A DNA stretch of 64,000 nucleotides, taken from NCBI RefSeq assembly GCF_003590095.1, contig NC_039490.1, positions 9,689,834 to 9,753,833 on the forward strand, in the 5' to 3' direction. Every line of letters starts with the position of its first letter. Position 1 is the stretch's first letter. Both the position numbers and the translations under genes were made by a program. The notes beneath the pieces are model-generated. The model was given only the letters and a program-made list of their open reading frames with translations, had not been told where the DNA came from and ran no database searches. This document shows positions 45,201 to 54,058 of the stretch, piece by piece. The stretch comes from Trichoplusia ni (lineage: Eukaryota; Arthropoda; Insecta; Lepidoptera; Noctuidae).

Positions 45201-48200
45201 ACCAACCAGCACACCATCTACAACATCAGACAAAACAACACCAACCACAACATCAGACAAAACAACACCAACCAGCACACCATCTACAACATCAGACAAA
45301 ACTACACCAACCGCAACAACTGATAAAACAACACCAACCACAACATCAGACAAAACAACACCAACCAGCACACCAATTACAACATCAGACAAAACGACAC
45401 CAACCAGCACACCAACCACAACAACGGACAAAACATCACCATCTACAACATCAGACAAAACTACACCAACCGCAACAACTGATAAAACAACACCAACCAC
45501 AACATCAGACAAAACAACACCAACCAGCACACCAATTACAACATCAGACAAAACGACACCAACCAGCACACCAACCACAACAACGGACAAAACATCACCA
45601 ACCACAACATCGGACAAAACAACACCAACCACAACAACTGATAAAACAACACCAACCACAACAACTGATAAAACAACACCAACCAGCACACCATCTACAA
45701 CATCAGACAAAACAACACCAACCAGCACACCATCTACAACATCAGACAAAACAACGCCAACCACAACAACTGATAAAACAACACCATCTACAACATCAGA
45801 CAAAACAACACCAACCAGCACACCATCTACAACATCAGACAAAACGACACCCACCAGCACACCAACCACAACACCAACCACAACATCAGACAAAACAACG
45901 CCAACCACAACAACTGATAAAACAACACCAACCAGCACACCATCTACAACATCAGACAAAACGACACCCACCAGCACACCAACCACAACACCAACCACAA
46001 CATCAGACAAAACAACACCAACCAGCACACCAACCACAACATCAGACAAAACAACACCAACCAGCACACCAACTACAACATCAGACAAAACAACACCAAC
46101 CACAACATCAGACAAAACAACACCAACCAGCACACCATCTACAACATCAGACAAAACGACACCGACCAGCACACCATCTACAACATCAGACAAAACAACA
46201 CCAACCAGCACACCATCTACAACATCAGACAAAACGACACCAACCAGCACACCAACCACAACAACTGATAAAACAACACCAACCAATTCAACTTCCTCAA
46301 CCACTGATAAAACGACACCAACCAGCACACCATCTACAACATCAGACAAAACGACATCAACCAGCACACCAACCACAACATCAGACAAAACGACACCAAC
46401 CAGCACACCAACCACAACATCAGACAAAACAACGCGAACCACAACAACTGATAAAACAACACCAACCAGCACACCATCTACAACATCAGACAAAACGACA
46501 CCAACCAGCACACCATCTACAACATCAGACAAAACAACACCAACCAGCACACCATCTACAACATCAGACAAAACAACGCCAACCACAACAACTGATAAAA
46601 CAACACCATCTACAACATCAGACAAAACAACACCAACCAGCACACCATCTACAACATCAGACAAAACGACACCCACCAGCACACCAACCACAACACCAAC
46701 CACAACATCAGACAAAACAACGCCAACCACAACAACTGATAAAACAACACCAACCAGCACACCATCTACAACATCAGACAAAACGACACCCACCAGCACA
46801 CCAACCACAACACCAACCACAACATCAGACAAAACAACACCAACCAGCACACCAACCACAACATCAGACAAAACAACACCAACCAGCACACCAACTACAA
46901 CATCAGACAAAACAACACCAACCACAACATCAGACAAAACAACACCAACCAGCACACCATCTACAACATCAGACAAAACGACACCAACCAGCACACCAAC
47001 CACAACAACTGATAAAACAACACCAACCAATTCAACTTCCTCAACCACTGATAAAACGACACCAACCAGCACACCATCTACAACATCAGACAAAACGACA
47101 CCAACCAGCACACCAACCACAACATCCGACAAAACGACACCAACCAGCACACCAACCACAACAACGGACAAAACAACACCAACCACAACATCGGACAAAA
47201 CAATACCAACCACAACAACTGATAAAACAACACCAACCAGCACACCATCTACAACATCAGACAAAACAACACCAACCAGCACACCATCTACAACATCAGA
47301 CAAAACGACACCAACCAGCACACCATCTACAACATCAGACAAAACGACACCAACCAGCACACCAACCTCAACATCAGACAAAACAACACCAACCACAACA
47401 TCAGACAAAACAACACCAACCAGCACACCATCTACAACATCAGACAAAACGACACCAACCAGCACACCATCTACAACATCAGACAAAACAACACCAACCA
47501 GCACACCATCTACAACATCAGACAAAACGACACCAACCAGCACACCAACCACAACAACTGATAAAACAACACCAACCAATTCAACTTCCTCAACCAATGA
47601 TAAAACGACACCAACCAGCACACCATCTACAACATCAGACAAAACAACACCAACCACAACATCAGACAAAACAACACCAACCAGCACACCATCTACAACA
47701 TCAGACAAAACGACACCAACCAGCACACCAACCACAACAACGGACAAAACAACACCATCCAGCACACCATCTACAACATCATACAAAACAACACCAACCA
47801 GCACACCATCTACAACATCAGACAAAACAACACCAACCAGCACACCATCTACAACATCAGACAAAACGACACCAACCAGCACACCAACCACAACAACTGA
47901 TAAAACAACACCAACCAATTCAACTTCCTCAACCACTGATAAAACGACACCAACCAGCACACCATCTACAACATCAGACAAAACAACACCAACCAGCACA
48001 CCATCTACAACATCAGACAAAACGACACCAACCAGCACACCAACCACAACATCAGACAAAACGACACCAACCAGCACACCAACCACAACAACGGACAAAA
48101 CAACACCAACCACAACATCGGACAAAACAACACCAACCACAACAACTGATAAAACAACACCAACCAGCACACCATCTACAACATCAGACAAAACAACACC

Positions 48201-50786
48201 AACCAGCACACCAACCACAACAACGGACAAAACAACGCCAACCGCAACAACGGACAAAACAACACCATCCAGCACACCATCTACAACAACTGACAGTACA
48301 CCGTTTACAAAAACTACATCGTCTTTAACAACAGAAAGTTCTCAACCCACAACTAGTTCAACCGAAACAACAACATCGACAACTTTATCTACAACTAGTA
48401 GTACGCCACCTTCTACAACTGTTGATCCCGCACCGATTTGCGGTCGATACGATGTTTGGGTAGACGTTGACAAAGCCAATTGCAGTGAATATTATTTATG
48501 TATCTACGGCCATCTTGATCATCAGCTTTGTCCAGACAATTTAGCTTACAGCCTTAAACGTCGCGTAAGTACCAAAATCTCACTTTTAGTTCCACGTTCA
48601 GTAAAAAACGTTTGACGCAAGTAAGCAGGTTTTGGTTAAGCGAAAGTTGTTTGAGCATTAACGGAATCAGTTGCTAAGGGTTGAATAATCATTCAATTGG
48701 AAGCCTGCTAGACTAAATTTTCATTTGACTTTCTTATTTAAGTTTGGTTTTGAAGGCAGGTTCCGAACACTTCCACAGACCTGTGAACTTTCAGACACAC
48801 GCATTAGACTTGCTTGACGTTTGAATTAATTAAATTAATAACTAAAGATTAAAAGACCCCTTTTCCTTGTTTTCGCGGGGGAATCCACATAGACACCCGC
48901 TTTGTCAGCATGTTAAGAGCGTCGGCCTTCTCGCCTTACATTGGGGTGACAACATTCGTGGGTCTGTCAAACGACTGTTCAAAAAACCACAGCTTTTTAT
49001 TTCAAATTTGATTTTCTTATTTTTCAGCGATGCATGCCTGGAAACCCAACAAATTGTCCAGATTCACCAAATTATGATCCAAACTTACAAAATAGACGAA
49101 AATATGCATTAACAAAAAAAGATGCAAAGGAAGAATCGAACATGCAAGAAGATATACCAGAATATTCGGAGACAGATAAAGAATCAATGGATGAGGATCA
49201 GACGGAAGAAACACTAGGCAACACCTCAGATAAAAGCAATTACGACTATGGTTATCCTCAAAATCGTCATCGAAATAATCCTGTCAAGGTTCATCAAACT
49301 CAATATAATTACCAGAATCCCTCAGATTTGAATAATCAAAAATCAAGTTTGAATGGCTTGTCGGGTAAGAATCTACCAAGATTGGAATTGAAACCACTGC
49401 TCCCTAAGATTTTAAAGAAATGTGACAATACGCCTGGTTCGCTACATCTTTTTGAGGACTTGACAGATTGCCGTAAGTTTTATATTTGTGCTTCGGGAGT
49501 AGAGACACGTGATACTTGTCCTGATGGCATGTTGTTCAGCCCTGAACATAGTGTAAGTTTTGTTTTTATCTTAAAACTGTATTTTTTTAGGAAATAATTT
49601 GTCGAAACAGTCTAATTAATAGCTAATATGGTTTCAACAACAAAAACATACTATCGAGTTCATAAAAAGCTAATGAGTCAGACTATTTCTCGTTCATTCC
49701 CAAGTTCTGACGCTAAAAAAAATACAGAGGAATTGAACTGACATTCTTCAATTTTGAAGTCGGTTAAAAAGCAGACGGTTCACAAGATTATGTTTATGAT
49801 GTTAATTAGGAAGAGCGAGGCCTCCTAGCACAGGTAAACACTTACTTAAAAGGAGGTCTCCTTGTAAGATTTTATGATTATGTTAACTTGTGTCAAATAA
49901 ACAATTTTTTTTTTTTAACATGAAATTGTTATCAATTTGATTTTTTTTCGGGATGAAACGCTAATGACTTCAAGCATAGCCGAGACCTCGGCCGAATGGG
50001 GTATGTCGGACGTTCTTCTATCTAAGACTACTCCGGGCCCCTACAACAGCCTGATCAGAGCCATAGGCCGCAGGCTGCCGTATGAGAGGCCTGAAGCTCG
50101 AGCGCCAGAGTAGTACTTTTGTAGTGGCGCGCCACCGTGGGGCAGCTCACAAGCGCGTTGATCTAGTATTAAACCTACTTATATTTTTCAGGTTTGTTTG
50201 CCAGCGTCTCAAGTTAAATGCAAGAATATCTGTTCTTCAAATAAATTCGAAATAATTCCTGATGCGTACGATGACACCAAATACTATGTTTGTCAAAATG
50301 GGAGAGCAATCCTTAAGCAATGTCCCAGATACTTGAGATTTGACCCCGTGACCGTAAGATGTATTTCTAAATAATTTAGAATAAGTTATTTATTTATGTC
50401 GTTGCTCTTGTAATAATAATATATCATAGGTTTCACACAACGCCATCTAGTCTCAAACTTCGGAAAACTTGTGATTTCACCAACATCCAAATCATTAAAA
50501 ACAGCCAGACTCAGGACAAGCGTTCGTAGACCACAAAAATGCTTGCGGGTTCGATCCCCGCGTAGAACAAGCATTTGTGTGATCCACGAATGCTTGTCCT
50601 GAGTCTGAGTGTCTTTGTGTATGTGACTTGAATGTTTGTGAAATCTCTCGCTACACAAGGATTAAATTCCTGAATGCGTCGTTCTTATTAAACAAAAAAA
50701 AAATAAAGAGAAATTTTAATATTAAGTACGTTTTATTGTTCAATTTTTTTTTTCAGATTTGTAAGCCACGGGAGCCATTGAAGTAG
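30233..50786 (+). CDS. Giant secreted chitin-binding mucin with 18 peritrophin-A (CBM14) domains
   Basis: Exons: 30233-30236 (tentative), 32262-32440, 33252-33458, 34017-34220, 34704-34907, 35426-35689, 36320-36502, 36863-37018, 37534-37755, 37967-38179, 38575-38790, 39086-39301, 39495-39707, 39923-40132, 40773-40988, 41434-41643, 41725-48564, 49028-49552, 50192-50353 and 50757-50786; 3,557 residues. A signal peptide MDSRLIILLLYCKLVYS comes first, then fifteen CBM14 domains with short Pro/Thr linkers. A mucin block of about 2,225 residues follows, then three more domains. Domains show six Cys with aromatic residues (typically C-GPYDNWI-DDC-YYVC-C-GYEFSP-C-AGC). Apart from the split start codon, every intron is phase 0 and cuts a domain before Cys5. 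Domains 6 and 18 lack Cys2 and Cys6. Family knowledge: such proteins cross-link chitin in the peritrophic matrix or other cuticular linings; I infer this by architecture. An in-frame check across the whole 6.8 kb exon found no stop. Confidence 0.85.
30310..30795. mobile_element. Foldback/MITE-like element interrupted by a second MITE
   Basis: The left end (GTCAAACAGATTT near 30319) and right end (AATCTGTCTGAC near 30773-30784) are inverted. Internal sequence (GGGGATACAGTGATT, GCGTGACGTCAC) matches the uninterrupted relative at 57518-57775. The middle is occupied by the element at 30434-30672. It lies in intron 1 of the giant peritrophin. Confidence 0.6.
30434..30672. mobile_element. MITE with long inverted ends (TGCTATTTACAATGGCC)
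   Basis: The left end CCCCGATTCTGCTATTTACA plus ATGGCCGATGAATGAATG is the reverse complement, with few changes, of the right end CATTCATTCATCAGCCATTG plus TAAATAACAGAATTGGGG. There is no coding content. Relatives are at 52852-53090 (complete) and 27868-27995 (left half only). Confidence 0.7.
30818..30957. mobile_element. Short foldback MITE
   Basis: GGGCCGATTTTTCAATCGAC at the left is mirrored by GGTGATTGAAAAATCTGCCC at the right. The inverted pairing extends through ATAACTTTTAT/ATAAAAGTTAT, giving arms of about 33 bases around a core of about 70 bases. Confidence 0.7.
31320..31446 (-). repeat. tRNA-derived SINE in intron 1 of the giant peritrophin
   Basis: Minus-strand copy of the 53516-53700 family: CATTCGTGGATCACACAAAT followed by GCTTGTCATTTACGCG and decayed box regions. 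Confidence 0.55.
32145..32310 (+). repeat. Tandem duplication spanning the signal-peptide exon acceptor
   Basis: A unit of about 82 bases is present twice, at 32145-32226 and 32227-32310. Both start TTCCTATAATTTAACTAGTC and contain TTTCCTCCAYAGATTCCC. Only the second copy leads into an open frame; in the first copy the frame meets TAA soon after the acceptor-like CATAG. Confidence 0.7.
32690..32845. repeat. Nested inverted repeats in intron 2
   Basis: CTAGGCTAAACTAGTT (32719-32734) and its perfect reverse complement AACTAGTTTAGCCTAG (32756-32771) lie inside a longer imperfect pair, ATTTCAGGATGAACTA at about 32696 and AGTTGATCCTGAAAT at about 32829. Further half-copies (GGATTGACGAGTTTAGGCTA) lie between. 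It looks like a small foldback element. Confidence 0.6.
36320..37018 (+). other. Exons 7-8: CBM14 domain 6 without Cys2 and Cys6
   Basis: Exon 7 reads CGLNEQWVGPNKKEASKYFT followed by C and later NSCPQGYEFSPTDL; the usual DDC is EAS, so Cys2 is absent. Exon 8 begins RCVQIQLPMCGPYDNW: Cys5 is present, but the usual AGC (Cys6) and the linker after it are missing. In this family Cys2 pairs with Cys6. The other bonds (1-3 and 4-5) could still form. Confidence 0.75.
37401..41153 (+). repeat. 34-nt block shared by eight consecutive introns
   Basis: Introns 8 to 15 each hold one copy: 37401-37434, 37846-37879, 38319-38352, 38922-38955, 39359-39392, 39821-39855, 40663-40696 and 41120-41153. The shared core starts AATGGAA.AATTT and ends ATCGGTCAGTGACCT, with a looser continuation resembling TTGCTAAAGCAATTTG. 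It lies 68-281 bases before the next exon. It shows that exons and introns were copied together; why this block survived best is unknown. Confidence 0.7.
40156..40327 (+). repeat. tRNA-derived SINE in intron 14
   Basis: The copy begins CACGGATAGTCAAGTTGAGG and has a B-box region GGTTCGATACC and body ATGAATGCTTGTTC. The intron is longer than its neighbours because of this insertion. Confidence 0.65.
41725..48564 (+). CDS. Exon 17: single 6,840-nt mucin exon
   Basis: The acceptor TTTAACAG ends at 41724 and the donor is CGC/GTAAGT at 48565. The 2,280 codons are open and both ends are in phase 0. The exon starts KCLPKEEAGCS (Cys5 and Cys6 of domain 15). It runs through the Thr/Pro/Ser array and ends with a new CBM14 half, CGRYDVWVDVDKANC plus YYLC. 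It contains no Met codon over its length, so an ATG-based search misses it. In the mucin part almost every second residue is Thr, a substrate for dense O-glycosylation. Around ten NST sequons (TNSTS) are scattered in the array. Confidence 0.88.
41770..48290 (+). repeat. Coding minisatellite of the mucin exon
   Basis: Two zones. From 41770 to about 42980 the unit is built on TTTTSTTTP with EKTTPTTTTSTT variants. From about 42980 on it is built on 9-residue (KTTPTTTSD) and 13-residue (KTTPTSTPSTTSD) units, with occasional TNSTSSTTD. Larger blocks were copied too: 42001-42221 recurs exactly 240 bases later; 45677-46164 recurs 822 bases later; a block near 45310-45440 recurs 159 bases later. All offsets are multiples of three. 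Confidence 0.85.
48565..49027 (+). other. Intron 17
   Basis: It contains a transposable-element remnant near 48860-48980 (GCGGGGGAATCCACATAGAC, GTTAAGAGCGTCGGCCTTCT). Nothing else is recognised. Confidence 0.4.
50192..50786 (+). other. Exons 19-20: terminal CBM14 domain 18 without Cys2 and Cys6
   Basis: Exon 19 reads CSSNKFEIIPDAYDDTKYYV then C and KQCPRYLRFDPVT: the usual DDC is DDT. The last exon is only ICKPREPLK and stop, giving Cys5 but no Cys6. This is the same pair that is missing in domain 6. Confidence 0.75.
50500..50690 (+). repeat. Two SINE fragments head to head in intron 19
   Basis: A short reversed piece (GACTCAGGACAAGCGTTCGT, about 50508-50541) abuts a plus-strand copy with B box GGTTCGATCCC and body GTGATCCACGAATGCTTGTC running to CACAAGGATTAAATTCC. 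Both belong to the 53516-53700 family. Confidence 0.6.
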
Positions 50787-51453
50787 GAATCAAAAACGAG
50801 ATATTAATTATTATATTAATCTTGAGTTTTAATATAAATAAGTAAGAAAAAAATTTTTTTTTGAAAAAAACTTTTGTTGGTGCGAATTTCCTTCTGCACA
50901 TTTCTTTGCAGAGATGTCATCACACTACTTATTGTTCGTTTGTGTACATCCTTATCTACTAAAAACCTTACACCTATTGAATATCTTTCGCTTGGATTAT
51001 CTTTTGACTAATAAACGATACCGCACCATTTTGTATTTATTTTTCCTCACTAATATTCAATATCAGAAAACTCAAAAAACACAAAATTACACAAATATTA
51101 TAAAGTCAAGAGTTGTAAGTATGTTTGTTACTCTTTCACTCTAAAAAGGCTGGAATAGTTCAGAAATTTTACTGATCTGATAAATAGACTTATGAGTCGA
51201 GTAAAATTAACTTGTCAAGTGCGAGTCGGATTCGCGACACTATGGGTTCCGTATTCATGGGCTATAGAAAACATATCGGTAGGAAGACTAATAAGTTTCC
51301 AATGAAATTAATTCACTTAACATTGATACTTATTTGTTGTTATAATGGCAACAGAAATACAAAATCTATGAAAATTCTAACTGTCTATGTATCTCGGTTT
51401 AAGAGATACCGCTTTGGCATCAGATTACCTATGCCTTAGTAATAATCATGATC

Positions 51454-51690
51454 CTAGCCTTTTCCCAACTATGTTGGGGTCGGCTACCAGTCCTACCGGT
51501 TTCGGCTAAGTACCAGTTTTTTGAGCGACTGCCTATCTCACCTCCTCAACCCAGTTACCTGGGCAACACGATACCCCTTGCTTAGACTGGTTGTCAGACT
51601 TCTCAAGCTTCTGACTACCTGGGACGACTCTTCAAAGATGTAGGAATAACATCCGGGACCCACAGTTGAACGTGCCTTCCGAAACAATGA
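51454..51690 (+). repeat. Dispersed repeat with AACCCAGTTACCTGGGC core
   Basis: Copy of the 236-600 element, from CCTAGCCTTTTCCCAACTAT to AACGTGCCTTCCGAAACA. Confidence 0.65.
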
Positions 51691-51899
51691 AAATAGAGTT
51701 CCTTTATTATCTTTGGTAACAAAATGGAAAAGAAAATGAAAAAATAGACTACTTTTTTATCTATAAGCCTATGGAATGCCCCATGGTGGGGTGCCATTAA
51801 CAAAACCTACAGTGCCAAGGCTGTTGATAAAAACAAACTATTACTGTTTACCACAAACCGATACAGTGAACCAGCTATCTTATTCCCTTTTAAAGTCTG

Positions 51900-52130
51900 C
51901 TTTTTTTTTATCTAGCCCACTGTGTCCCACGGCTGGACAAACTTACACGATCTCTATTCTAGGCCGCATGGAACCAGCCTGCGCGGTAAGCGTTAAGGTC
52001 GTCTCGTCACCGCTTCCTAGGTTGCCCACGACGACGCCGTCCATAGTGTGGCGACTTTGGCCTAACGATCGCTGTCCATGTGGCTGACGTGACCTGCCCA
52101 AGCCTATTTTAGCCTGGCAGATATATTACT
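51900..52130 (-). mobile_element. Decayed LINE ORF2 remnant (tentative)
   Basis: The order of blocks (a CCCACGGCTGGACAAA start, AACCAGCCTGCGCGG, then CGTGACCTGCCCAAGCC and TTTTAGCCTGGCAGAT) resembles the 3' coding end of lepidopteran RTE-type elements read in reverse, from memory. No open frame survives. Confidence 0.4.
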
Positions 52131-52851
52131 AAACCAAAAAAAAATTACCTGCACCTAAGTGCACGTGCGGTAGCCAAAATACCTGCCTACTAGATTCAAA
52201 ACACATTTTTTCCTCGTTCAATGCGGATGAAATTCTATCAAGAAAAAACAATTAAAAATCTCGTAGATGTCAATCAATTTAATATCTTCATCAAATTAAC
52301 AAAACAAATATAATAATTGGATTATAAACTGATTTGGATCTAAAGTGCTTTATCAATTAAAAATCAATCGATTTTTTCTTTATTATGATTATAAAGATAT
52401 CTGTGATCTATCATCTAAGATTGATAAGATTGAATCCGCATTTTTTTTTGTCAAGTCATGAAACTAATTTGTTTGTAACCTTGTGTTTTATTTATAAAAA
52501 CAACCATTAGCAATTAGCAATTGTGATGATCAATGCTCAATCTCTGTATGAGAGGCCTGCAGTGTGACAGTTACAGGCTGGTGTTATTATCAGCTTCGGT
52601 AATGGCGCCCCACCGTGGGGTAGCTCACAAGCGTGGTGATCAATGCTCGTTCTCTGTATGAAAGGCCTGAAGTGGGACAGTTACAGGCTGGTTGTATGCT
52701 CTGGTTGCTCATCCCTTCTCTATATGAGAGGACGCCTATACCTAGAAGGCCATTTACAGTGGTTACTTAAAATTAATTCTAAAATGTATATCTATAGCTA
52801 TAGCTTGAAAATTCAATACAGTACTGAGAAATAGTGGTAGACACTCTGGGC

Positions 52852-53090
52852 CCCGATTTTGCTATTTTGCAATGGTCAATGAATGAATGAAAATAAGATT
52901 AAAGGGACTCTTCGTATTCTGATTAACATTTTTCCAACACAACAATTGGAAAATCCATTTGAAAATTGGAAGATTTCCAATTATTGTGTTGACAAAATGC
53001 TTAAGAGTATAGATACTTTCAAATTTCATCCAATTGCCATTAATTTTATTCATCGGCCATTGTAAAATAGCAGAATTCCCCGATCTTCGT
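52852..53090. mobile_element. MITE with long inverted ends, complete copy
   Basis: The left end CCCCGATTTTGCTATTTTGC plus AATGGTCAATGAATGAATG is mirrored at the right by TTCATCGGCCATTGTAAAAT plus AGCAGAATTCCCCG. The central palindrome CCAATTATTGTGTTG / CAACACAACAATTGG is also conserved. Same family as 30434-30672. Confidence 0.65.
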
Positions 53091-53515
53091 ATGACATACA
53101 AGTCCTACTAAGTAGTTAGAAGATATGAATGTTTATTTCTGCGGTTCGACTGTTTGTTCGCCGTATGTTGAAATTTAAAGAAAGGATGTATTTCTGTTTC
53201 TACTATCGAAATAAATACTAAAAATAAAGATCGACGTTCAGCAATGCTTGTTGCGGCCATATATTTGTTGCGTTTACATTTCAGAATACGTAACGAACAT
53301 AACAAAACATACATATGTCAAAAGAATCAAAAATATATGACCACCTGTTTGGAAACGTTTGAAAAAATTAGATGGAATTTCTTATTTTTATATATAAAAA
53401 GAAAAGAATTGCTTTTCGTTAGTCTCGCTAAAACTCGAGGACCGCTGAACCAATTTGGCTTATTTTAGTCTTGAAATATTCGTAGCAGTCCAGGGAAGGT
53501 CTAAACGGTGAGACT

Positions 53516-53700
53516 GCACGGATAGCCGAGTGGTTGAGGTCATCACGCCAAACCCACTGTGCGTGACGTGTCGCGGGTTCGATCCTCGCGTGATCCACGA
53601 ATGCTTGTTCTGAGTCTGGGTGTCTTTGTACATGTGAATTGTATGTTTGTGAAACCCCCCGCGACACAAGGATTAAATTCCTTAGTGCGGGAGTGGTTTA
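53516..53700 (+). repeat. tRNA-derived SINE, best full-length copy
   Basis: The head GCACGGATAGCCGAGTGGTT has A box TAGCCGAGTGG (53523-53533) and B box GGTTCGATCC (53576-53585). The body has TGATCCACGAATGCTTGTTC, TGTCTTTGTACATGTGAATT and the tail CGACACAAGGATTAAATTCC. It is the reference copy for about thirteen others in the window. Confidence 0.75.
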
Positions 53701-54058
53701 TAAAAAAAAGAAATACTCGGGAATCGCTGAACCAGTTTGGCTAATTTTAGTTTTGAAATATTCAATTTTTTCCGCGTTTTCTTTTACGAAAAATTTCAAG
53801 CGGTGAGAAAACATATACAAATTGCGGCAAAGAAATCAAACACTATAAAATAACCACGAGATCGGGTAATGAGCGGGTGAAACCGCAGGAAACAGCTAGT
53901 TCAAAATAATTATATAATAGTGGTTAACAGTCATGTTTAGAAAACTGATTATACTAATTGTCACACTAAATGAATTCGTTTTACAATAATTGGATGAACT
54001 TTTTAGTGAAGCATATTAAAAATATTACTATTTTAATTATAACCGCGGGTGGTAAACT

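Larger units (their letters stand above)
50787..54058. other. Intergenic stretch between the giant peritrophin and the orphan gene
   Basis: No gene is supported. No canonical AATAAA follows the peritrophin stop closely; AATATAAATAAG near 50831 is the nearest A-rich candidate. Contents are a GTGCGAGTCGGATTCGCGAC repeat near 51217, a repeat copy at 51454-51690, and an RTE-like remnant at about 51900-52130. There is also a tandem pair of GATCAATGCTC repeats near 52526 and 52639, a MITE at 52852-53090 and a full SINE at 53516-53700. Confidence 0.5.

Noticed and set aside
41718..48275. 2,185-codon minus-strand frame, the longest in the window
   Set aside because: It is antisense to the mucin repeat and is open only because the array lacks the needed trinucleotides. 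The predicted protein is a monotonous Val/Gly/Leu string with no plausible fold, and the plus strand has splice sites and domain halves at both ends.
41770..48290. Direct repeats that look CRISPR-like at first sight
   Set aside because: There are no unique spacers; units are contiguous, in frame and in a eukaryotic exon.
47597..48328. 243-codon His/Gln-rich plus frame
   Set aside because: Shifted frame of the mucin exon; it ends inside sequence that is coding in the correct frame.
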